6,041 nucleotides of DNA from Deltaproteobacteria bacterium (GTDB lineage Bacteria > Desulfobacterota > Anaeroferrophillalia > Anaeroferrophillales > Tharpellaceae), in the NCBI GenBank assembly GCA_030595135.1, contig JAUVDU010000112.1, forward strand, positions 1 to 6,041. Direction: 5' to 3'. A program made the translations under genes and the position numbers. The notes under the pieces are model-generated. The model did not search any database. It saw nothing but the letters and a program-made list of their open reading frames with translations, and was not told where the DNA came from. Numbering within the stretch: the first letter of the stretch is position 1; each line of letters starts with the position of its first letter. Positions 1 through 6,041 of the stretch are shown here, one piece after another.

Positions 1-56
1 ATCGTGAATTGAGTGATATTTTTCCCCGGTTGAAAAAGTTCTATAAATTTAAGTAA
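1..56 (+). CDS. C-terminal end of upstream gene, probably livM permease (5' truncated)
   Basis: An open frame enters from the left edge. Its first complete codon is at 3-5 and it ends at TAA 54-56. It encodes 17 visible residues, RELSDIFPRLKKFYKFK. A basic, aromatic tail of this kind is plausible for the cytoplasmic C-terminus of a LivM-type membrane permease. In liv operons livM normally lies directly before livG, and the stop here is only 13 bases before the livG ATG. The identity therefore rests mainly on gene order; the fragment is too short for a domain call. Another frame could in principle be the real one, but the two other forward frames hit stops within the first 12 bases. Confidence 0.5.
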   Translation, partial: RELSDIFPRLKKFYKFK

Positions 57-69
57 TCCTCTTTCAATA

Positions 70-837
70 ATGACTCTACTTGAAATAAAAGATTTGACCC
101 AGCTTTTTAGTGGTATTTGTGCCGTCTCCGAGCTCAACTTAAACCTTGAGCAACGCGAGCTGGTCGGCCTGATCGGCCCTAATGGAGCCGGAAAAACCAC
201 AGTCTTCAACCTGGTCAGTGGTTTCTATCAACCAACCCATGGCCAAATCATATTTGAAGGCCGCGACCTAGCCGGGATCAAACCGCATAGGGTTTCAGCT
301 TTAGGTATCGCTCGCACCTTTCAAAATATCCGCCTCTGGAAAGATATGTCGGTGCTTGATAACATTCTCGTAGCCCAACATTATCAGCTCGGCTATGGTC
401 TCGGCAGCCTCTTTTTTCGTACCCCCCGCTACCTTAAGCGGGAACGAGATATTCGCCATCGGGCTCTGGAGTTACTGGAAATTTTCAAGATCGACAAGTT
501 CGCCGGGGAGAAACCCGGCAACCTGCCCTACGGCATGCAGCGTAAAGTCGAGATCGTCCGCGCCCTCTCTTCCGGGCCCAAGCTTCTGCTTCTCGATGAA
601 CCGGCTGCCGGATTGCAATCAACCGATGTCAATGAACTAATAACTTTAATAAAATGGATTTTTGACCAATTCGACTTGAGTATCTGGATGATCGAACATC
701 AGATGAAAGTGGTCATGAGTTTATGTTCACGCATTAGCGTAATTGACTTCGGCCGCCTGATCGCCCGCGGCACCCCCGCAGAGATTCAACAGAACCCGGA
801 GGTGATTAAAGCCTACCTGGGTGATGATCAACTATAA
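70..837 (+). CDS. livG: Branched-chain amino acid ABC transporter ATP-binding protein LivG
   Basis: This is one of the two cytoplasmic ATPases that power uptake of branched-chain or related amino acids through the LivHM permease pair. The 255 residues match the usual LivG length. Visible motifs are Walker A GPNGAGKTT (36-44), Q-loop Q85 in the stretch RTFQNIRLW, the LivG-style signature LPYGMQRKVEI (152-162), Walker B LLLLDEP (172-178, with D176 and catalytic E177) and switch H210 in IEHQMKVVM. The region between Walker A and the signature contains the VAQHYQLGYGLGSL segment typical of LivG, and the C-terminus ends in the family's KAYLG. The D-loop region reads GLQSTD where GLNPxE is usual, a mild oddity. 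The ATG at 70 fits the normal LivG N-terminus, but no clear Shine-Dalgarno sequence precedes it, so translation may depend on ribosomes finishing the upstream gene 13 bases earlier. The livF start overlaps its stop. The actual substrate cannot be read from the ATPase. Confidence 0.95.
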   Translation: MTLLEIKDLTQLFSGICAVSELNLNLEQRELVGLIGPNGAGKTTVFNLVSGFYQPTHGQIIFEGRDLAGIKPHRVSALGIARTFQNIRLWKDMSVLDNILVAQHYQLGYGLGSLFFRTPRYLKRERDIRHRALELLEIFKIDKFAGEKPGNLPYGMQRKVEIVRALSSGPKLLLLDEPAAGLQSTDVNELITLIKWIFDQFDLSIWMIEHQMKVVMSLCSRISVIDFGRLIARGTPAEIQQNPEVIKAYLGDDQL

Positions 838-1589
838 TGAGTATCATGAATAACCCCCAAATTCCTTTACTTGAGGTTCGAGACCTTGAGGTTAGATATG
901 GCAATATCTCGGCTCTGCATGGCATTAGTTTCACGGTTGAAAAGGGTGAAATTGTCACCTTGATCGGAGCCAACGGAGCCGGAAAAACGACCACCCTTCA
1001 TGCCATAACCCGGCTTCCGCCTCCCGAGGCGCCGCGTCTTGTATCGGGTGACATTTTAATTAACGGGCAATCGATCATCAAAACCGAACCCCATGATGTC
1101 GTTCGCAAACTGCATTGTGCTTTAGCCCCGGAGGGGCGCCATATTTTCGGCAACCTGACGGTTACAGAAAACCTTACTCTGGCCACATTTTCCCGCCCCA
1201 AGGGAGATGATCTCAAAAAAGGTTATGAGCACGTTTTCGAACTTTTTCCACGCCTGGCTGAACGCCGCCATCAACGCAGCGAATCATTAAGCGGCGGCGA
1301 ACAACAGATGCTGGCTGTCGGCCGTGCCCTGATGTCGGGATGCACGTTCCTGATGCTTGATGAACCCTCGATGGGTTTGGCACCATTGCTCATGTACGAT
1401 ATGTTTCGGGCCCTGAAAAAACTCAACCAGGAGGGTATGACTATCCTTCTGATTGAACAAAACGCCAAACTGGCGCTTGATTTTGCCCATCGGGGTTATC
1501 TCCTCGAAACCGGCGAAATCATCCTCTCCGGCAACGCCGCCGAACTCCTGAAAAACCCCGATATTCACAAAGCCTACCTGGGACACTAA
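837..1589 (+). CDS. livF: Branched-chain amino acid ABC transporter ATP-binding protein LivF
   Basis: This is the second ATPase of the LIV/HAAT-family importer, partner of LivG. The 250 residues are slightly longer than the usual 230-240, because of a short N-terminal extension and a proline-rich insert, RLPPPEAPRLVSG (59-71), after Walker A. Motifs are Walker A GANGAGKTT (44-52), the APEGRHIF segment with E99 at the Q-loop place, signature LSGGEQQ (151-157), Walker B FLMLDEPSMGLAP (171-183, D175 and E176), and IEQN with Q208 at the switch-histidine place. The Glu and Gln substitutions are normal for LivF. The start ATG 837-839 shares one base with the livG stop (TAATG), indicating translational coupling. 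A second in-frame ATG at 846 (residue 4) is an alternative start. The stop TAA at 1587-1589 overlaps the end of the convergent cyclase gene by four bases. The gene appears to be the last of its operon. Confidence 0.95.
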   Translation: MSIMNNPQIPLLEVRDLEVRYGNISALHGISFTVEKGEIVTLIGANGAGKTTTLHAITRLPPPEAPRLVSGDILINGQSIIKTEPHDVVRKLHCALAPEGRHIFGNLTVTENLTLATFSRPKGDDLKKGYEHVFELFPRLAERRHQRSESLSGGEQQMLAVGRALMSGCTFLMLDEPSMGLAPLLMYDMFRALKKLNQEGMTILLIEQNAKLALDFAHRGYLLETGEIILSGNAAELLKNPDIHKAYLGH

Positions 1590-2482
1590 CCTAACAACGA
1601 GCGCATCCTGAAGACGGCTTTGTTGCGGCCCGAACCTTTCGCTTTATACAGCATTTCATCTGCTCGCTGGAGAAGCTCATCAAGATTTCCGATGGTCTTA
1701 TCTGCTTTCGCCACCCCTTCACTGATAGTACAACGAATCAGCTCTCCACTTTCACTCTTCAGTTCCAATTGTTCAACCTTTTCTCTGATCAACTCCAAAC
1801 TTTCGACGACACACTCTTGATCCGGATGGCGACAGACAACCGCAAACTCTTCGCCCCCGAGACGACCGAAGACCGAATCTTCATCAATATTTTCACCGAT
1901 AACACCGGTCACCGCCTTGATCACCCGGTCACCGGTAGAATGACCGTAGGTGTCGTTGATCTTCTTGAATTTGTCGATATCCATCATCGCAGCGTACAAG
2001 TTTTCTGAACTTTCACTAAATTTGCGATTCGCCAATTCAAAAAATTTACGCCGGTTATAAATTCCGGTCATCGGATCATGAGAAGCCATGAACTCTAACT
2101 TTTCAATCATCTCCTGATGAGCCAGCTGAATCCTTACCCGAGCCAGAAGCTCTTTCGGTTTAAAGGGTTTAGTGACATAGTCAACTCCACCCGTATCATA
2201 AGCCTTCTCTATCGCATCTTCATCGGTTTTAGCCGTTATAAAAATAATTGGAATATCTTTTGTTTTTTCGTTCTCTTTGAGTTTACGGCAGACCGTATAG
2301 CCATCCATTCCCGGCATCATGATATCAAGCAAGATCAGATCGACCTTCTCTTCAGCTACGATCTCCAGAGCCTCCTCTCCCCCGGCAGCTTCAATTACAT
2401 CGTAATCATTGAGCAGGTCTACCAGAATGTCAAGATTGGCGACGGTATCATCAACCGCTAAAATAGTTCTTGTTCTCACCAT
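1586..2482 (-). CDS. REC-GGDEF response regulator, predicted diguanylate cyclase (PleD/WspR-like)
   Basis: This is a cytoplasmic response regulator that should make cyclic di-GMP from two GTP when phosphorylated. Numbering is from the ATG at 2482 (298 residues). The receiver domain spans about 5-120: acidic pair D11-D12, phospho-acceptor D53 in LLDIMMPGMDG, T83 and K105 (VTKPF). A short helical linker (about 118-134) leads to a GGDEF domain starting at DPMTGIYNRR (136-145). D168 in MDIDKFKKIND and E211 of GGEEF (209-213) are the expected metal ligands, so catalysis looks intact. The inhibitory RxxD motif expected five residues before GGEEF is absent: positions 200-203 read DEDS. A GTG one codon upstream (2485) is an alternative start. 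I prefer ATG because GGTGAT at 2488-2493 sits five bases before it. The gene follows the hybrid kinase with overlapping stop and start, so the kinase is the likely phosphodonor. The output process is unknown. Confidence 0.93.
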   Translation of the reverse strand: MVRTRTILAVDDTVANLDILVDLLNDYDVIEAAGGEEALEIVAEEKVDLILLDIMMPGMDGYTVCRKLKENEKTKDIPIIFITAKTDEDAIEKAYDTGGVDYVTKPFKPKELLARVRIQLAHQEMIEKLEFMASHDPMTGIYNRRKFFELANRKFSESSENLYAAMMDIDKFKKINDTYGHSTGDRVIKAVTGVIGENIDEDSVFGRLGGEEFAVVCRHPDQECVVESLELIREKVEQLELKSESGELIRCTISEGVAKADKTIGNLDELLQRADEMLYKAKGSGRNKAVFRMRSLLG

Positions 2483-5400
2483 CACCTATCACCATCCAGA
2501 AGGGCCAACGCGGCCTTAAAATCTCTGGCCTTAAGCCGCCCTTCTAAAGCTGCCAGTAACTCTCTTTGATCCTGATCAATTTGATAATGTTTAAGTCCTT
2601 CAATAATTGGTGAGCACTCTCTTGTCCGTCTTCGCGAAAGAGCTATTTTAAGCGCCTCAATTTTTTCAGTATAAATCTCATCACTGATCTCTTCTGCTGA
2701 CTCACTTTCAACCTCATTTTCAGCTGCCGTATTTATCACTATTTCATCAATAACCTGCTGCAAATCATCATACAATTGCGGCAGCAGAGATTCATCCGGC
2801 CGTTCTTCCAGTTCCCGGCATATTTCATTTAAACTCCGGGCTCCGATATTAGCACTCAACCCTTTAAGGGTATGGATAATCCGAGCCGAGCTATCATAAT
2901 CTTTAAGATCAAGTTTGACCCCTTGAAACTCTTCGATAAAACTTTGCAAAATCTTAGCATAGAGGTTCTCATTACCTGCGAGATGACTTAACCCTTTTTG
3001 CACATCGATAAATTGAAAATTTTCAGCTGTGAAAATCGTGGATGCGACCTCAGGAGTTGCCTCTTCTCCGCTTTCCTGACGCCCTTCTCCAGCGGTTCTC
3101 CCGGCTAAATAGCGTAATAGTACCTCATACAATTTTTCCACATCAATCGGTTTATTGAGATGCTCATTCATTCCGACAATGCGGGTTTTCTCCACATCAC
3201 CGGCCATAACATTGGCTGTAAGCGCTATTATCGGTATGTTTTTATCAGTCTTGCGAATACGTTTCGTTGCTTCATAACCATCCATAATCGGCATCTGCAA
3301 GTCCATCAGAATCAGATCATACTGTTTCTCCCGACATCGATCAACAGCTTGGAGGCCATCATTTGCGATATCGATGACTATACCACTCCCTTCGAGCAGA
3401 CCGACGAGGATCTCCTGATTAACAGTGTTATCTTCGGTCAACAAAATCGACTTCTTCCGCAAAACCGGCAACTCATCTTTCAACGTTGCCAGCTCCTGAC
3501 CTCCATCGAAATGCCCGGTTTTGCCTCTGCCTGAAAAAACTTCTTGCAAAACATCATGAAGAACTGACGGATTGACCGGTTTTTGTAAAAATGTCTGTAT
3601 GCCGACATCTTTTGCCAAATTAACAATACTCTCCTGGCGAAAAGCACTGACCATTATTACCGTCGGCGGCGGGCCTCCCGTTGAAACACATGAGTTATTA
3701 ATCAATCTAGTGGTTTCAATACCATCAAGTCCGGGCATATGCCAATCCATGAGGATCAGATCAAAGGGCTTATGACGGCAGCTATCAAGCTTGGCAATGG
3801 CGTCCTGACCGGAATCGGCGATTGTGACATCAAACTGAAAAGTACGAAGAAGGTTTTCAAGAACCTCCTGCCAGGTAGAATTATCATCGACAATCAACAC
3901 CCTTTTCCCGGCAAAGGAAGAAGATTTTTTTTCAGGCTTGGCGACAAATTCAAGTTCAAGCTCAAATATAAAAGTACTGCCCTCTCCCTCCTTTGATTCG
4001 ACCCGGATCGTGCCACCCATCAGTTCGACTAGCTGTTTTGAGATGGCCAGCCCCAATCCCGTACCCCCATATTTCCTCGTGGTACTGCCATCGGCCTGCG
4101 AAAATGAACGAAAGAGCTTATCCTGCAGCTCTTCACTCATGCCGATACCGGTATCCTTAACCTCAAAGCGAACTCGATTCACCCCGGCGCTAAGCACATA
4201 AATACCAATTTCCCCATGTTCTGTAAATTTCACCGCATTACCAATCAGATTCGTCAGGATTTGCGAAATACGCAAGGGGTCACCCTTATAATTTCGACCT
4301 AAATCAACCCCGTAACTGACAATTAACTCTAAATTCTTCTCCTGCGTTTTAAAACCTACCAGGCCCACTACTGTATCGATAACCTCAAAAAGATCAAAAT
4401 CGATATTTTCAATTTCAAGTTTACCGGCCTCAATCTTGGAAAAATCAAGAATATCGTTAATAATTGCCAATAAAGATTGCGATGAACTCTCAATTTTTTG
4501 CAGAAAATTTCTCTGTTTTTGATCAAGTTCGGTCTGAAGAACCAGGTGGGTCATGCCCATAATGCCATTCATCGGAGTGCGAATTTCATGCGACATATTA
4601 GCCAAGAATTCCGATTTTGACCGGGTCGCCGCCTCAGCTCTCTCTTTCGCCGCAAGCAACTCATCTTTTATCTTTTTGGACTCGGAAATATCCCTGGTAA
4701 CCATGTAAAGCAGATTTTCACCTTTTATGCGTATCTTGGTCAGTGTAACTGAAGCCCAAAACTCTTCACCATCAGCTCTGAGTTGAACCTCCTCATACTT
4801 ATGAGAACCTCTCTCCATACAGATACTCACCATCTCATGACCTCTACGCAACGAATCCTGGCCATCGGGTTGAGTAGGAGGTAAAAAGCGGGGTATATCA
4901 AACTCCACTTGATTATCACACCTGAACATCTCCAGTGCGGCTTCATTACAATCAATAACTTTTCCTTTTTTTATAATTGCCGCCGCATCTGCCGTATGAT
5001 AAAAGAGGGTTTCAAAAACTTCCTTTTGCTCTTCCAGATCTTTAGTCCGTTCATTTACCTTGTTATCGAGAGTCCGGATGTTCTCTTCAATGGTATCCAA
5101 CATCCCGTCAAACGTCTGGGCCAGCGTACCTATTTCATCACCAGTACTAATTTTGCTTCTGACACTCAAATCTCCATTTTTCACTAGCAGAGCTTTGCGA
5201 GACAAGGTTTCGATCGGATTGAACAGTTTTTTAAAGAAGTAGACACTTATCAATAAAGCCAGCGCAACTAAAACAAAGGATATAAACCAAATATATTGCT
5301 TCATTTGATTTGCTGCAGAATTTATCTCACTAAGATAGGCAGAACTACAAATATACCAATCAAATTCCTGGTTATAATCAATCCACGAGACCTTCTCATA

Positions 5401-6041
5401 AGTATAATTGCCTTTATCGCTGGGTTTATCCCAAGTATAATATAGAGCTTTGACTCCCGATGCATACGCATCGATAATATCATTCAAAATAAAACTATTT
5501 TTACCCGGATTTTCAAGTTTGCTAAAATTCTTACCTTCGATATTGGAATTTGGATGGATTATCATGTTTCCGTTAGAATCAAAGATATAGATATATCCAG
5601 TCTCTCCGATTGTCGTTGTGGTTAGCAATTTGCGTAAACTGTTAATCAATTCAGTCTTTTTTCTTTTTACTTCAAGTTCGATACTATCGAGATAGATTCC
5701 AGTGCCGATTACCCAGCGCCACTCCTTAATAAGTTTAGAATAACTTAGTTTTTCATATAGTTGGTCTTCACTCTTTAGTTTGCGCCAGGAGTAGCTGTGA
5801 AAACCATGACCATACTCTCTGGCAACCTGAACCATCGGCGGGACAATCAAGACCCCATTCGGATCTTTTACATTTGACATATCCCTACCCTGCAAGGATG
5901 GGTGTCCAATCAGAACTGAGTCGTAATCACTTATAAAAAAATATTCGCTATCTCCATAGCGGAGGTTTTCAATATACTCCAAGGCTTCTTTCTGTTTTTG
6001 CCGTTGTACTTCTTGAAGGTAAAATCCGGTACCGATAATCC
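2482..6041 (-). CDS. Cache-HAMP-PAS hybrid sensor histidine kinase with two receivers and HPt (5' end beyond window)
   Basis: This is a membrane-bound hybrid kinase of BarA/EvgS-like layout. The frame stays open to the right edge, so the N-terminus is missing. A TTG at 5982 could be taken as a start, but it lies inside the sensor region. Numbering begins at the first full codon (6039), giving 1185 residues. Order: end of a Cache unit (1-8), Cache-like units (about 20-125 and 130-241), transmembrane helix (250-269), HAMP (270-322), helical linker, PAS (341-454), HisKA with H484 in SHEIRTPMNGI, and HATPase (584-699; N-box N601, DTGIGM from 629, GGTGLGL 658-664). REC1 (712-835) has D718-D719, acceptor D765, S798 and K820. 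REC2 (863-980) has E869-D870, acceptor D913, T941 and K963. An acidic linker precedes HPt (about 1003-1102, H1056 in IIHTLKGLSANIGA) and a helical tail (1123-1185). All phosphorelay residues are present. The partner is probably the coupled downstream cyclase. The ligand is unknown. A first transmembrane helix is expected upstream of the window. Confidence 0.95.
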   Translation of the reverse strand, partial: IIGTGFYLQEVQRQKQKEALEYIENLRYGDSEYFFISDYDSVLIGHPSLQGRDMSNVKDPNGVLIVPPMVQVAREYGHGFHSYSWRKLKSEDQLYEKLSYSKLIKEWRWVIGTGIYLDSIELEVKRKKTELINSLRKLLTTTTIGETGYIYIFDSNGNMIIHPNSNIEGKNFSKLENPGKNSFILNDIIDAYASGVKALYYTWDKPSDKGNYTYEKVSWIDYNQEFDWYICSSAYLSEINSAANQMKQYIWFISFVLVALALLISVYFFKKLFNPIETLSRKALLVKNGDLSVRSKISTGDEIGTLAQTFDGMLDTIEENIRTLDNKVNERTKDLEEQKEVFETLFYHTADAAAIIKKGKVIDCNEAALEMFRCDNQVEFDIPRFLPPTQPDGQDSLRRGHEMVSICMERGSHKYEEVQLRADGEEFWASVTLTKIRIKGENLLYMVTRDISESKKIKDELLAAKERAEAATRSKSEFLANMSHEIRTPMNGIMGMTHLVLQTELDQKQRNFLQKIESSSQSLLAIINDILDFSKIEAGKLEIENIDFDLFEVIDTVVGLVGFKTQEKNLELIVSYGVDLGRNYKGDPLRISQILTNLIGNAVKFTEHGEIGIYVLSAGVNRVRFEVKDTGIGMSEELQDKLFRSFSQADGSTTRKYGGTGLGLAISKQLVELMGGTIRVESKEGEGSTFIFELELEFVAKPEKKSSSFAGKRVLIVDDNSTWQEVLENLLRTFQFDVTIADSGQDAIAKLDSCRHKPFDLILMDWHMPGLDGIETTRLINNSCVSTGGPPPTVIMVSAFRQESIVNLAKDVGIQTFLQKPVNPSVLHDVLQEVFSGRGKTGHFDGGQELATLKDELPVLRKKSILLTEDNTVNQEILVGLLEGSGIVIDIANDGLQAVDRCREKQYDLILMDLQMPIMDGYEATKRIRKTDKNIPIIALTANVMAGDVEKTRIVGMNEHLNKPIDVEKLYEVLLRYLAGRTAGEGRQESGEEATPEVASTIFTAENFQFIDVQKGLSHLAGNENLYAKILQSFIEEFQGVKLDLKDYDSSARIIHTLKGLSANIGARSLNEICRELEERPDESLLPQLYDDLQQVIDEIVINTAAENEVESESAEEISDEIYTEKIEALKIALSRRRTRECSPIIEGLKHYQIDQDQRELLAALEGRLKARDFKAALALLDGDR
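2488..2493 (-). promoter_or_regulatory. Probable ribosome binding site of the cyclase gene, inside the kinase gene end
   Basis: On the minus strand GGTGAT (2493 to 2488) can pair with the ATCACC at the 3' end of 16S rRNA. It lies five bases before the ATG at 2482-2480 but only two before the alternative GTG at 2485, so it favours the ATG. The kinase stop TGA (2484-2482) overlaps both candidates in the string GTGATG, so reinitiation by ribosomes finishing the kinase is likely. Confidence 0.5.
5317..6041 (-). other. Tandem Cache-type extracytoplasmic sensor region
   Basis: This part of the kinase gene encodes repeated Cache-like modules. The first complete unit (about 5668-5982) has LRYGDSEYFFISDYD near its start, HPSLQGRDMSNVKDPNG in the middle and WVIGTGIYLDSIE at its end. 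The second (about 5317-5652) has the diverged counterparts IGETGYIYIFDSNG, HPNSNIEGKNFSKLENPG and DWYICSSAYLSEI. The first visible residues, IIGTGFYLQEV, match the end of a unit, so at least one more lies past the right edge. The RYGDxxYFFI and WVIGTGxYL signatures are those I associate with Cache_2/dCache_2 sensors of small ligands, often carboxylates. A transmembrane helix at 5233-5292 follows, placing this region outside the cytoplasmic membrane. Confidence 0.85.

Noticed and set aside
523..555. LivG signature LPYGMQ instead of LSGGQ
   Set aside because: LivG proteins regularly carry a L-x-Y-G-x-Q signature, so this is family-typical.
1131..1466. LivF lacks the canonical Q-loop Gln and the switch His
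   Set aside because: E99 in PEGR and Q208 in IEQN are the normal residues of the LivF family, so they do not indicate a broken ATPase.
808..1582. Identical 14-base string aaagcctacctggg at 808-821 and 1569-1582
   Set aside because: Both copies encode the conserved C-terminal KAYLG of LivG and LivF. Similar DNA also occurs at the two Walker A motifs. This reflects paralogy, not a functional DNA repeat.
1287..1586. 99-residue minus-strand open frame across the end of livF
   Set aside because: It is antisense to well-conserved livF sequence and has no domain. The minus-strand cyclase already ends at 1586.
1590..1640. Possible hairpin CAACGAGC...GCTTTGTTG after livF as a terminator
   Set aside because: The arms pair only imperfectly, no T-run follows, and the stretch is coding on the minus strand.
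2117..2461. 114-residue open frame on the + strand
   Set aside because: It lies entirely antisense to the receiver domain of the cyclase gene and has no recognisable motif. The opposite strand has complete conserved motifs.
3160..3534. 124-residue open frame on the + strand
   Set aside because: It is antisense to the second receiver domain of the kinase, shows no family resemblance and is best explained as a shadow frame.
5980..5982. TTG as the start codon of the histidine kinase
   Set aside because: The frame is open upstream to the window edge and encodes IIGTGFYLQEV, which matches the end of a Cache unit. The TTG is therefore internal and the gene is 5'-truncated by the window.

Overview
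The window is coding almost wall to wall, with only 13 bases (57-69) outside any gene. It holds two modules that point at each other. Base composition is moderate (hand counts: about 48% G+C at 481-720, about 33% at 5341-5580). Multi-domain sensor kinases combined with a liv-type ABC cassette fit a Gram-negative environmental bacterium. The Desulfobacterota/deltaproteobacterial group is my best guess, inferred from style only, because no taxonomic marker gene is present.

Left module, + strand (1-1589): the end of a branched-chain (LIV/HAAT-type) amino-acid ABC transporter operon. The last 17 codons of an upstream gene, probably the permease livM, are followed by the ATPases livG (70-837) and livF (837-1589). 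livG and livF overlap by one base (TAATG). The substrate-binding protein and permeases would lie to the left of the window.

Right module, - strand (6041 to 1586): a two-gene signalling operon read from right to left. The first gene is a very large hybrid sensor histidine kinase that is cut by the right edge. Its visible order is: end of one Cache unit, two complete Cache-like units, transmembrane helix, HAMP, PAS, HisKA, HATPase, REC, REC, HPt and a helical tail. The second gene is a REC-GGDEF response regulator (diguanylate cyclase). Its start overlaps the kinase stop (GTGATG). The likely flow is extracellular ligand -> kinase His -> receiver Asp -> HPt His -> Asp53 of the cyclase -> c-di-GMP synthesis. 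All phosphorylation-site residues are intact, but the usual RxxD product-inhibition site of the cyclase is missing.

The modules meet tail to tail with a 4-base overlap (CTAA, 1586-1589) and no visible terminator. I see no RNA gene, mobile element, CRISPR array or promoter. Promoters for both operons should lie outside the window. Nothing here demands a new biological system. The points most worth a second look are the tandem Cache sensor, the complete relay into a cyclase lacking the I-site, and the interlocked convergent ends.
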